Source: Ovis canadensis
Lineage: Eukaryota; Chordata; Mammalia; Artiodactyla; Bovidae
Direction of reading: 5' to 3'
NCBI RefSeq assembly: GCF_042477335.2
Contig: NC_091247.1
Location: forward strand, 13,183,001 to 13,247,000
Length of the DNA stretch: 64,000 nt
A program made the position numbers and the translations under genes. Shown here in pieces: positions 34,935-46,913 of this stretch. The stretch's first letter is position 1; each line of letters opens with the position of its first letter. A model generated the notes under the pieces. The model searched no databases, was not told the origin of the DNA, and saw only the letters and a list, made by a program, of their open reading frames with translations.

Positions 34935-35724
34935 AGTCAATAACCTCAGATATGCAGATGACACCACCCTTATGGCAGAAAGTGAAGAGGGACTAAGAAG
35001 TCTCTTGATGAAGGTGAAGGTGGAGAGTGAAAAATTTGGCTTAAAGCTCAACATTCAGAAAATGAAGATCATGGCATCCAGTCCCATCACTTCATGGGAA
35101 ATAGATGGGGAAACAGTGGAAACAGTGTCAGACTTTATTTTTTGGGGCTCCAAAATCACTGCAGATGGTGATTGCAGCCATGAAATTAAAAGACGCTTTC
35201 TCCTTGGAAGAAAAGTTATGACCAACCTAGATAGCATATTCAAAAGTGGAGACATTACTTTGCTGACTAAGGTCCATCTAGTCAAGGCTATGGTTTTTCC
35301 TGTGGTCATGTATGGATGTGAGAGTTGGACTGTGAAGAAGGCTGGGCGCCGAACTGATGCTTTTGAACTGTGGTGTTGGAGAAGACTCTTGAGAGTCCCT
35401 TGGACTGCAAGGAGATCTAACCAGTCCATTCAGATCAGCCCTGGGATTTCTTTGGAAGGAATGATGCTAAAGCTGAAACTCCAATACTTTGGCTACCTCA
35501 TGCAAAGAGTTGACTCATTGGAAAAGACTCTGATGCTGGGAGGGATTGGAGGCAGGAGGAGAAGGGGATGCCAGAGGATGAGATGGCCGGATGGCATCAC
35601 TGACTTGATGGACATGAGTCTGAGTGAACTCCGGGAGTTGGTGATGGACAGGGAGGCTTGGCGTGCTGTGATTCATGGGGTCACAAAGAGTCGGACATGA
35701 TTGACCGACTGAACTGAACTGAGG
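34935..35724 (+). mobile_element. BovB 3' portion with an uninterrupted C-terminal ORF
   Basis: It starts inside the RT palm ([20 protein letters not shown]) and stays open to the normal BovB end [11 protein letters not shown] at 35700. That is about 255 residues with no break, the best-preserved BovB coding piece in the window. The catalytic YADD is present. The 5' three quarters of the element are missing. The unit 2 copy at 56098-56882 contains a stop after MYGC. Confidence 0.9.
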
Positions 35725-36178
35725 TCAGTCAAGGCTATGGTTTTTCCAGTGGTCATGTATGGATGTGAGAGTTGGACTGTGAAGAAAGCTGAGTGCCAAA
35801 GAATTGATGCTTTTCAACTGTGGTGCTGGAGAAGACTCTTGAGAGTTCCTTGGAATGCAAGGAGATCCAACCAGTCCATCCTAAAGGAGACCAGTCCTGA
35901 GTGATCATTGGAAGGACTGATGCTGAGGCTGAAACTCCAATACTTGGCCCCTCATGTGAAGAGTTGACTCATTGGAAAAGACCCTGATGCTTGGAGGTGT
36001 TGGTGGCAGGAGGAGAATGGGACGCCAGAGGATGAGTTGGCTGGATGGCATCACCAACTCGATGCACATGAGTTTGGGTGAACTCTGGGAGTTGGTGATG
36101 GACAGGGAGGCCTGGCATGCTGTGATTCATGGGGTTGCAAAGAGTCAGACACAACTGAGCAACTGAGCTGAACTGAAG
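35725..36178 (+). mobile_element. Second BovB 3' fragment in tandem
   Basis: It restarts at GTCAAGGCTATGGTTTTTCC directly after the TGAACTGAACTGA end of the previous piece and ends the same way. The pair suggests insertion next to, or internal duplication of, the first copy. It is present in both units. Confidence 0.88.
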
Positions 36179-36809
36179 TGTATAAATGTCAATGGTACTC
36201 TCAGTTTGTTCCACCCTCTCCTTCTCCCTTAGCAAACTCTGTGAAGGACAGAGTAGCCTGGTATGCTGCAGTCCATGGGCTTGCAAAAAGTCAGACAAGA
36301 CCTAGTGACTGAATAACAACAACCCCACCTCCAACTGTGTCTAGAAATTCATTCTCTATGTCTGCCTCTCTATTCTTGCCTGCCAAATCGGCTCATCATT
36401 ACCATTTTTCTAGACTTCATATATAGACATTAACAAACAGTATTATTTTTCTCTTTACTCTGTATGTCAGACCCAGACGATATGTAGACTCATCCGAGTC
36501 CCAGCAATGGCTCACTTTTGTTACGTTTTGTGGCTGTATAATATTCCATTGTATTTATGTGCCACCACTTCTGTATCTATTCCTCTGTCATTGGACATTT
36601 ACTACTGTGCATAAAAGAAATAACTAATGAGAATCTACTATATAGCACAGGGAACTCTACTCAAAGCTCTGTGGTGGCCTAAAGGGGAAGGAAATTTAAA
36701 AAGGGGTGGGTATATGTATACATATGGCAGATTCAGTTTTCTGAAAAGAGAAAATAACACAACACTGTTATACAACTATAGTCCAGTAACTTTTTTTAAA
36801 AAAAAGTTT

Positions 36810-37304
36810 CTTTGGAAGAGCAAACGCTTTTTATTTTTATGAAATCAAAAGTCTACTCTTTTCCTTTTAGTGTTCATGACTTTTGTGTCCTGTTTAAGAA
36901 AATATTGCCTACCCCACATTTACCAAGATTTATCCAAGTTTTTCTTGAAGATAGTTTTATAGTTATAGATCTTAAACTATTGATCCACTTTGAGTTGTGT
37001 TTTGCACATGGTGTGGCACAAGCATCCATGTTCACTTAAGACATATTGATACTGAACCACACTGGTACCATTTACTGAAACACTATCCTTGCCATGTTAA
37101 ATTGCCTTGGTGCATTGGTAAACTCTTAACTGACCTTATATGTATTGATGTATTTCAAAATTATTCACTGTTCTATTGATTTATATTTCTATTCTTATGC
37201 AATTATTTTTATTTTCCTTGCTTTGGATTATAAAACAGTTTTGAAATTAGGTAAATTAGCTATGGCATTTTGCTTTTCATCTTATCATTTTTTGTCCTCC
37301 CCTT
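36810..37304 (-). mobile_element. Truncated start of another OR1J block (ancient L1M-like)
   Basis: It matches the openings of the other blocks at 20105 and 28430 (GTTTCTTTGGAAGAGC, then GTGTTCATGACTTTTGTGTC). It ends abruptly at 37304 against the TTCAG repeats of a BovB and marks the junction between duplication units. Confidence 0.65.
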
Positions 37305-38527
37305 TCAGTTCAGTTTGGTTCAGTCACTCAGTTGTGTCTGACTGTTTGTGACCCCATGTACTATAGCACACCAGGCCTCCCTGTCCATCACCAACTCCCA
37401 GAGTTTAATCAAACTCATGCCCATTGAGTTAGCGATGCCACCCAACCATCTCATCCTCTGTCATCCCCTTCTCCTCGCACATTCAATCTTTCCCAGCAAC
37501 AGGGTCTTTTCCAACGAGTCAGTTCTTCGCATCAGGTGGGCAAAGTATTGGAGTTTCAGCCTCAGCATCAGTCCTTCCAGTGAATATTCAGGACTGATTT
37601 TTTTTAGGATGGACTGATTGGATCTGCTTGCAGACCAGGGGGCTCTCAAGAGTCTTCTTCAACACAACAGTTCAAAAGCATCATTTCTTTGGTGCTCAGC
37701 TTTCTTTATAGTCCAAGCCTCATATCCATACATAACTACTGGAAAAACCATTGCTTTGACTGGATGGACCTTTGTTGGCAAAGTAATGTCTCTGCTTTTG
37801 AATATGCTGTCTAGGTTGGTCATAGCTTTTCTTCCAAGGAACAAGCATCTTTTAATTTCATGGCTGCAGTTACCATCTGCAGTGATTTTGGAGCCCCCCC
37901 TCAAATAAAGTCTGGCATGGTTTCCACTGTTTCCCCATCTATTTGTCATGAAGTGATGGGTCCAGATGCCATGATTTTAGTTTTCCAAATATCGAGCTTT
38001 AAGCCAACTTTTTCACTCTCCTCTTCCACTTTCTTCAAGAGGCTTTTTAGTTCCTCTTCACTTTCTGCCATAAGGGTGATGTCATCTGCATATCTGAGGT
38101 TATTGATATTTCTCCAGGCAATCTTGATCTTAGTTTTTTTTAATATTTAGATTTCATCTGGTTTTTCACTCTCCCCCTTCACCTTCATCAAGAGGTTCTT
38201 TTTGTTCCTTTTTGTTTTCTGCCATTAGAGTGGTATCATCCTCCTATCTGAAATTGTTGATGTTTCTCCCGCCAATCTTGATTCTAGCATATAACTCATC
38301 CAGCCGGCATTTCTCATGATGTGCTCAGCCCATTAGTTAAATAAACAGGGTGACAGTAAGCAACCTTGTCTAACTCCTTTCCTTTCAAACCACCAAACAT
38401 TTGTTCTCATCTCCCATGCTAGTAAGATTATTCTCAAAATCTTGCATGCTAGGTTTCAGCAATACGTGAACTGAGAACTTCCAGATGTCCAAGCTGAGTT
38501 TAGAAAAGGCAGAGGAACCAGAGATCA
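37305..38527 (-). mobile_element. BovB fragment at the left edge of duplication unit 2
   Basis: A copy of 15884-17085 with the same poly-C tract, the same internal break to a short plus-strand BovB piece (about 38401-38527) and the same closing A run. It begins at the unit junction. Confidence 0.85.
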
Positions 38528-38544
38528 AAAAAAAAAAAAAAAGA

Positions 38545-38758
38545 AAAGAAAAGAAACCAGGCATTTAGTACTATGTATTATAAAGATAAATAATGAGAAC
38601 TTACTGTACAGCAGAGGGAACTCTTCTCAGTGCTCTGTGGTGACCTAAATGGAAAGGAAATCCACCACAGAGCGTTGAGAAGAGTTCTCTGTGCTGTACA
38701 GTTCCCTGTGCTAAACTGTTATATTTAAATGGGGAGGGAGGAGGGAGAGGGGTTCAGT
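38545..38758 (+). mobile_element. L1 3' end with foldback (unit 2 copy)
   Basis: Copy of 17095-17305. The hairpin arms lie at 38604-38642 and 38663-38701. About 300 bp that follow in unit 1 are missing here. Confidence 0.7.
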
Positions 38759-38779
38759 CAGAGAAAACTGAAGTGGCTT

Positions 38780-38811
38780 AGCAGCAGCAGCAGCAACAGC
38801 AGCAGCATCAG
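38780..38811. repeat. Short interrupted (AGC)n
   Basis: Five AGC units, one AAC, three AGC and an ATC. It is the equivalent of the pure (AGC)18 at 17637-17690. Confidence 0.93.
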
Positions 38812-38817
38812 TAATGT

Positions 38818-39085
38818 GTTGCTGCTGCTAAGTCGCTTCAGTCATGTCAGACTCTGTGCGACCCCATAGACGGCAGCCCACCAGGCTCCACCATCCCTGG
38901 GACTCTCCAGGCAAGAACCCTGGAGTGGGTTGCCATTTCCTTCTCCAATGCATGAAAATGAAAGTGAAGTCACTCAGTCGTGTCTGACTCTTCACGACCC
39001 CATGGACTGCAGCCTACCAGGCTCCTCCGCCCATGGGATTTTCCAGGCAAGAGTCCTGGAGTGGGTTGCCATTGCCTTCTCCAAG
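38818..39085 (-). mobile_element. Bov-A2 SINE (unit 2 copy)
   Basis: Near-identical to 17698-17965, with the same dimeric layout. Confidence 0.85.
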
Positions 39086-39099
39086 TATGTGCTAAATAC

Positions 39100-41126
39100 T
39101 ACCATATATTAAATAGAAGAGCACTGAGAGATAAGAAAGCCTTCCTAAGTAAACAATGCAAAGAAATAGAGGAAAACTACAGAATGGGAAAGACTAGAGA
39201 TCTCTTCAAGAAAATTAGAAATACCAATGGAACATGTCACGCCAAGATGGGCACAATAAAGAACACAAATGGTATGGACTTAACTGAAGAAGAAGATATT
39301 CAGAAGAGATGACAAGAATACACAAGAGAGCTATACAAAAAAATCGGAATAACCCAGATAACCATGATGGTGTGGTCACTTACCTAGAGCCAGACATCTT
39401 GGAGTGCAAAGTCAAGTGGGCCTTAGGAAGCATCACTACAAACAAAGCTAGTGGAAGTGATGGAATTCCAGCTGAGTTATTTCAAATCCTAAAAGATGAC
39501 GCTGTTCAAGTGCTGAGCTCCATATACCAGCAAATTTGGAAAACTCAGCAATGGCCATAGAAATGGAAAATGTCCGTTTTCATTCCAGGTCCAAAGAAGG
39601 GCAATGTCAAAGAATTTTCAAACAACTGCACAGTTGCACTCATTTCACATGCTAGAAAAGTAATTCTCAAGATTCTCCAAGCTAGACTGGTTCAACAGTA
39701 TGTAAAACAAGAACTTAAAAATGTTCAAACTGGATTTAGAAACTGCAGAGGAACCAGAGATCACATTGCCAACATCCGTTCAATCATAGAAAAAGCAAGA
39801 GAATTCCAGAAAAATATCTACTTCTGCTTCATTCCCTGGTGGCTCAGAGAGTAAAGCATCTGCCTGCAATGTGGAAGACCCGGGTCTGATCCCTGGGTCA
39901 GGAAGATCCCCTGGAAAAGGAAATGGCAACCCACTCCAATATTCTTGCTTGGAGAATCCCATGGACATAGGAACTTGACAGGCTACAGTCCACAGGGTCT
40001 CATAGAGTTGTACATGTCTGAGCGACTTCGCTTTCTTTCTACTTTCTTTTCTGTTTCTTTGACTGCACTAAGGCCTTTGACTGTGTGGATCACAACAAGC
40101 TTTGGAAAATTCTTCAAGAGATGGGAATACCAGACCACCTGACCTGCCTCCTGAGAAACCTGAATGCAGGTCAAGAGGTAACATTTAGAACTGGACATGG
40201 AACAATGGACTGGCTCCAAATTGGGAAAGGAGTACCTCAAGGCTGTTTATTGTCACCCTGCTTATTTAACTTCTATGCAGAGGACATCATGAGAAATGCC
40301 AGTATGGATGAAGCACAAGCTGGAATCAACATTGCCAAGAGGAATATCAATAACCTCAGATATGCAGATGACACCACCCTTATGGTAGAAAACCAAGAAG
40401 AACTAAGGAGCCTCTTGATGAAGGTGAAAAAGGAAAGTGAAAAAGTTGACTTAAAATTCAACATGCAAAAAACTAAGATCATGGAATTCGGTCCCGCCAC
40501 TACATGGCAAACAGATGAGAAAACAGTGGAAACCAAAACAGACTTTATTTTCTTGGGCTCAAAAATCACTGCAGGTGGTGATTGCAGCCAGGAAATTAAA
40601 AGACCCTTACTCCTTGGAAGAAAAGCTATGACCAGCCTAGACAGCACATTAAAAAGCAGAGACATTACTTAGCCAACAAAGATCCGTCCAAAGCTATGGT
40701 TTTTCCAGTAGTCATACATGGATGTGAGAGTTGGACCATAAAGAAAGCTGAGCCAAAGAATTGACACTTTTGAACTGTGGTGTTGAAGAAGACTCTTGAG
40801 AGTCCCTTGGACTGCAAGGAGATCCAACCAGTCCATCCTAAAGGAAATCAATCCTGAGTACTCACTGGAAGGACTGATGCTGAAGCTCCAATACTTTGGC
40901 CACCTAATATGAAGAGTTGACTCATTGGAAAAGACCTTGATGCTGGGAAAGATTGAAGGCAGGAGAATGGAACAACAGAGGATGAGATGGTTGGATGGCA
41001 TCATTGACTCAGTGGACATGAGTTTGAGCAAGCTCTGGGAGATGGGAGAAGGGACAGGGAAGCCTAGCATGCTGCAGTCCATCCAGTCGCAAAGAGTTGG
41101 ACATGACTGATCAACTGAACAACAAC
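39100..41126 (+). mobile_element. BovB LINE, 5'-truncated, with Bov-tA insertion (unit 2 copy)
   Basis: Copy of 17995-20003. The RT frame is open for 195 codons (40085-40672): GVPQGCLLSPCLFNFYAEDI, the intact YADDT box, and on to LLGRKAMTSLDS, where the unit 1 copy has a stop. A Bov-tA lies at about 39833-40063. Confidence 0.9.
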
Positions 41127-42783
41127 AGAATTGTATACGTATGGCTAATTCACTTTCCTCAAGAGCAGGAACTAATAAATACTGTAATTATACTCCAATA
41201 AAAATTTTTAAAGAAGAGTTTCTTTCAAATTGCAGATGCATTTTATTATTACGAAGTCAAGATTATGTTTTTTTAAGAGTTCGTGACTTCTGTGGCTTAT
41301 CTAAGGAAATGTTGCCTACACCATGGTTTTATACTTATAGCTTTTACACAATTGCTCTGTTTCAAGTTATGTTTTGCATGTAGTGCAGCCAAAAGTCCAT
41401 GTTCACTTAAGACATATTGATACTGAGTCATGCTGACATCATTTTCTGAAACAATATCCTTGCCACATGAAATTGCCTTGGTGCATTCATAAACTATTAA
41501 TTGACCTTGTGTGTATTGACTGATTTCAAAATTATTCACTGTTCTATTGATCTATATTCCTATTCTCATGCCAATATTATTATTTTCTTTGCTACGGATT
41601 ATAAAAGTTTTGAAATTAGGTAAAGTAAGTCTGGCAGTTTTTTTCTCATTTTAAATTATTATGGTTTCCCTTTCATGTCTGTGTAAAATTAAGAGGTATC
41701 TTCAAAAAGTAGGCTGCTAATGTTTTTAGCTTTGATGGCGTTGACCTTGTAGGTAAATGGGGGAGAGAACCAGCTCTATGATAATATTGAATTATCCAGT
41801 CTATGTGCAAGGTATATCTCTATTTTCATCCTCTTTATTTCACCATAAATATTTTGTGCTTTTTAATGTACTAGTATTGCAGGTATTTTGGTAAATTCAT
41901 CCATATGTATTTTTCAGTTTTTATACTGTTATAAATAGTATATTAAAACTTTTCAATTCTCCATGCTAGGATATAAAGTACCATTGATTTTTGGATTTTG
42001 TTCATCAGCTTTGTAATCCTGCTACCTTGCAAAATCACTTAATGCAAACCGATTTGGAGGGAGATTCTTTTTTGTTTTCTTTTCCCTCTTTTTCTGCCTT
42101 TTTAAAGATAAGTTTATTTCTTACTTGTTCATTTTATCTCTATTATTATCTTATTAGGTATATGTCTCTTTTAGCATTGGTTTTTATCCCAGTCCTTCTA
42201 TGGTGTCATTTTGTGTGTGTGCTGGTGCTATGCAAAATGTAAGATCTTTACCAACTTTATACATAAACGTAAGACTAAACAATATGTAACCAGCATCTGG
42301 AGTGACATTTAAGTCTGTGGTATGTCCCCAGCTCTAGTCTGTTTGGGTGTAACGAAGGAAATCAAAATGTTGGAAGGAGTTTGATATTTGATACAGGTAT
42401 AGAATATTACAATAGCAAATTACTTCACTGTTTATTTATTTCATTCTATAAGCTCTGACTTAAGCAATCCCTTAGGTGAATGAAGACAGTCTGGCTTTAT
42501 TACCTCTCTTTTCACAGAGTTCAATTTAACCTTCCATTCTTCATGTATTTTTCCTGGACATTTCAAAGTTAGGTTCTTCTGTTTTCAAAGGAGCATGAAG
42601 TTCCTCACGGGCATGGGGGAATCATGATAATGGAGCCTGTAAAACTGGAAGCTTTGGAGATGTGAAAGTAACCGTGATCAGACAACTGACACAGAGAAGA
42701 TTTCAAGGCATTGTATAATCTTTAGTAAGGTTTAACTTTATTAAAGAATTCAAGATTTTTTATTAAGGAATCACTGAGTTAAT
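41127..42783 (-). mobile_element. L1 3' end and ancient L1M-like sequence (unit 2, B block)
   Basis: Collinear with 20004-22327 but without the young L1 insertion; the empty site CAAAAAGTAGGCTGCT is at about 41703. No gene is visible. Confidence 0.6.
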
Positions 42784-43340
42784 TCAACAATTTTGTTGTT
42801 GTTTAGTCATTAAGTTGTGTCCAACTCTTTGTGACTCCATGGACTGCAGCATGCCAGGTTTCCCTGTCCTTCACCACCTCCTACAGTTGCTCAACTCTTC
42901 CCTGGTAACTCAGCTGGTAAAGAATCTGCCTGCAATACAGGAGACACCCGTTCAACTCCTAGGTCAGGAAGATCCACTGGAGAAGGGATAGGATACCCAC
43001 TCCAGTATTCTTGTGGTTCCCTGGTGGCTCAGATGGTAAAAAATTCGCCTGTAATGCAGGGCACTTGGGTCAATACCTGGGTTGGGAAGATCCCCTGGAG
43101 AAGGCAATGGCTACCCACTCTAGTATTCTTGCCTGGAGAATTCCATGGACAGAGGAACCTGGCGAGCTATAGTCCATGGGGTCACAAAGAGTTGGACATG
43201 ACTGAGGGCTTTCACTTTTCATGTCCATTGAGTTGGTGATGCCATCCAACCATCTAATGCTCTGTCACCTGTTTCACTTCCTGCCCTCAATCTTTCCCAG
43301 CATCAGTGTCTTTGCAATGAGTTGGTTCATCAGAACTATT
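42784..43340 (-). mobile_element. BovB 3' fragment split by dimeric Bov-tA (unit 2 copy)
   Basis: Same nested structure as 22328-22880, with tRNA-like heads near 42897 and 43016. Confidence 0.85.
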
Positions 43341-44320
43341 TAGCAAGAGTGCAGCTAAAATTTTTAAATTTTAAGTAGATTGACATGTTGATGTTATATG
43401 TATTCTTTATATTTATATGCATAAATGTAGATATGCAAATATTATTGTGATATATTCTTATAGGAAAAGAAAGCTATAAAATACCATATAAAATAAATCC
43501 CATTTATGTAAATATAAAATTTCTTGAATAAAATCCACTTTAGAAGGATAAATGTATAATGGAAGGGTGAAGTTCTTTGATGTACTTCTTTCCATTCATA
43601 TCTATGTTATTGTATTTGGGTTTCCATCATGAAGAAGAATTAATTTTAAAAGCAGAAAATCAAAAGGGAATTTCCACTTGGAAAATAAATCCCTGCTCAC
43701 ATACCAGGCTATGACTTAATTCAGGGAAGCATTAAGGGAAGGGTAAGAAGGTCTTTTACATCTTTTGGGGGGCTCACATCCACAGGGCATCACCATGATG
43801 TTCTTCCTAAGGACAATGTTTCCTCAAAATCTGCCCTTAGGACCATGTGCATCAGAATTCCCTGGTTGCAGAGTTCAAGAAAGAACATCACTGGAGGTGG
43901 GCTGGGATCTGCAACTTTAACAAGCTCCCTAGGGGATTCTGTGGCACATCAAAGTTTAGGAACGACTGCCCGAGGGCGTCTGTCTTGGAGAGAGTAAGAA
44001 GAAAACTGAGCAATTAATCTTTGTTTAATGCATGTCTCTAACCAGGAGTTTGGGGTCTGTTCCCTTGAGTCTTCTCCCTGTTGGGCAGATGATAGTGTTC
44101 ACACTCCATTCTGAACTTGGAGATGAACTCCTTGGAGACAAACTCCAAGGCTCATGGATTTTTTCTCTCTGATGCTGGTAAGAGGTTCAGGACCACAGAA
44201 TTGGCTACATATGGTCTCCAGGTGTCCTACGGAGAAACTGAGAAACCTGTCCTTACTCTCAGCAGCCAAATCACATTAGCATAAAGTTCAGAGCATAGCT
44301 GGTTTCCTTTCCCTATAGCA

Positions 44321-44358
44321 GGTGTGTATTTGTGTGTGTGTGTGTATGTATGTATGTG
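44321..44358. repeat. (TG)n microsatellite before pseudogene B2
   Basis: TG run passing into TATG units, matching that before pseudogene B1. Confidence 0.9.
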
Positions 44359-45179
44359 CACAAGTGGTCTTATTTATGTCAGTTCTCATGCTAGTACCTA
44401 AAGACAAGGGGAGAAGGCATATCATGGCTTATCACTTTGACTCTTGATGACAACTCTTTTTATTATGGGTGTGCCTATTCATGAGGTCAGGAGAGTTTGT
44501 TGGATCAAGAGAAGATTAGATAATGATAAATATGAGTACTAGTAAAAAAAATATGTGACTGACAGTAATATTTTTACTTTGTAAAGCAGTGATATTGCAA
44601 GGCTGAGATATACGACCCTCTGAGTTCAATCAAGAGATATGATTCTTTTCTCTTCAGCCTTTATACATAATTGAAACTTTGGCAATGTATTTTTGATCCA
44701 CTTCCCTGTGAGAATTTGTTGTTGAAACTTCCTCCCTATACTTTACTTAGGAAAGGTAAGATTTCAGAAAAATCATTATGTCACAATCTGAAAGTCAAAC
44801 CATAGGATTGTTCTTAAATGTACAGAAACAGAATAGAAATGAGGGAGATTTTCACTTACTATCTATCCCTCTACTAAGATGCTGTGACATTTTCTCTTTG
44901 TTGAAAAGACACAGCTGCAAATTATGACTTAGAGATGGCCCCTCTCCTAGATGATGGAAAAGTGCCACTGAGCCAGTTTCTGTTCTGTATCAAACCTCTT
45001 CTTGGTTGGTAAATTCCCTGTTTTACATGGTAACGCCATACATTTAAGGGTTTTGCAGGGACATGGCAATGCAGGCAGACACTGACATTCACCAGCAGAA
45101 AGGACTCATTATTTTCTGCCTCTGTAGTGAAAATGTGCTACTTTACTATCCTTTTGTTCACAGCAGACAGGAGAGGAGC

Positions 45180-46120
45180 ATGAAGAGGCAGGAAAATAGC
45201 AGCGTGTCTGAATTCCTCCTCCTGGGACTCCCCATCTGGCCAGAGCAGCAGGGCATGTTCTTCGCCCTGTTCCTGGGCATGTACCTGACCACGGTTCTGG
45301 GCAACCTGCTCATCATCCTGCTCATCAGGCTGGACCCTCACCTCCACACCCCATGTACTTCTTCCTCAGCCACTTGGCCCTCACTGACGTCTCCTTTTCA
45401 TCTGTCACCATCCCTAAAATGCTGATAAACATGCACACTCTGGATCAATCCATCCCCTATGCAGGGTGCATAACACAGATGTATTTCTTCCTCTTTTTGA
45501 CTGATCTGGAGGATTTCCTGCTCACCTCAATGGCCTATGATCGGTATGTGGCCATCTCCCACCCTCTCCACTACAGCACCGTCATGGGACAGGGGCTGTG
45601 CACCTTTCTAGTAACTGTGTCCTGGATTCTCTCCTGTGCCAATGCCCTGTGTCACACCCTCCTCCTGACCCGGCTGTCCTTTTGTGCTGACCACAGCATC
45701 CCCCATTTCTTCTGTGATCTTGATGCCCTGTTGAAGCTCTCCTGCTCAGACACATCCCTCAATGAGCTGGCCATTTTCACAGCAGGAGTGGTCGTCATCA
45801 TCCTCCCATTAATATGTATCCTCACCTCTTATGGATGCATCGGGGCCACCATCCTGAAGGTCCCCTCCACCAAGGGGATCTGCAAAGCATTGTCCACATG
45901 TGGCTCCCACCTCTCTGTGGTGTCTCTGTATTATGGAACAATTATTGGACTGTATTTTTTCCCCTCATCCAGCACCTCCAGGGACAAGAGCACCATTGCC
46001 TCTGTGATGTACACAGTGGTCACTCCACTGCTGAACCCCTTCATTTATAGCCTCAGGAACAGGGACATGAAGGGGGCCCTGGAGAGACTCTTGCACAGGG
46101 CAAAAGTCTTGTCTCAATGA
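45180..46120 (+). pseudogene. Olfactory receptor OR1J pseudogene B2 (same deletion as B1)
   Basis: This is the unit 2 counterpart of pseudogene B1. It is 941 bp, with the same missing C after codon 58 and the same Ser127. Reading continues in the correct frame from 45353 to RAKVLSQ with no further break. About two codons differ from B1: Ile in LLIILLIRL, and Ile in [10 protein letters not shown]. The second lies in a short run that matches gene C1 rather than B1, hinting at gene conversion. The acceptor AG is kept at 45162-45163. The downstream hexamer is GATAAA (46199-46204) instead of AATAAA. More than a kilobase of upstream sequence looks almost identical to that of B1. Confidence 0.92.
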
Positions 46121-46913
46121 CATTTGCTCATCTTTATAACAGCCATGTGTGTTCACAAAACCTCAGATCCTACATCCCTAGATTTGATCCCAGCATGGGA
46201 TAAATACTCAGTAAATGTTTGATAGTTGAATTGCATTCCTTTACAATTATTGTCTATTTCCTAACAGTTCATTAGCATAAATTTGGAATTTTGAGTTTAG
46301 GTTCTTGATTTTTGATCTTGTCTATTAGGCTGAGAATTTATATAGCTCTTAGTACTTATGTCTCTCCTCTTATTTCCTGGAAATTTATTTCTATTTTAAA
46401 ATGTATTTAATTATTCATTTATTTTTAATTGGAGGATAATTGCTTTACAATATTTTGTTGGTTTTTGCTATACAGCAACATGAATAAGCTCTAAGTACAT
46501 ATATATTCTCTCTCTCTTCATCCTCCCTCCAACCCTCCCCATGCTTTGCAGCCCTCTAGGTCATCACAGAGTACCACACTGAGTTTCCTGTGCTATGGAG
46601 CAGTTTCTCATTAGCAATCTAATTTACACATGGTAGTGCATGTATATCAATGGTACTCTCTTAGTTTTTCCCACCCTCTCCTTCCCCCTGAGCAAACTCT
46701 GTGAAGGACAGGGGAGAATGGTGTGCTGCAGTCCACAGGCTTGCAAACAGTCAGACAAGACTTAGCAACTGTAACAACAACTACTCCTCCAACTGTGTCC
46801 AGAAATGCATTCTCTATGTCTGCCTCTCTATTCTTGCCTGTCAAATCGGTTCATCACTACCATTTTTCTAGATTCCGTACGTAGACATTAACATGAAATA
46901 TTTAGCTTTCTCT

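Larger units (their letters stand above)
34790..36809. mobile_element. Old L1 3' block after gene C1, interrupted by two BovB pieces
   Basis: L1 3' sequence (TTGCTTTACACTATTTTGTT) runs to CCCTCTAGGTCA (34934) and resumes near 36179. It then reads through the single-copy ancestor of the minisatellite (about 36455-36570) into plus-strand L1 3' UTR, ending near 36805. Two plus-strand BovB segments sit between. Confidence 0.7.

Noticed and set aside
40085-40672. A 195-codon reverse transcriptase ORF as a possible retron or domesticated RT
   Set aside because: The sequence is BovB RT with the family flanks and 3' end, lies in a 5'-truncated LINE split by a SINE, and its duplicate carries a stop.
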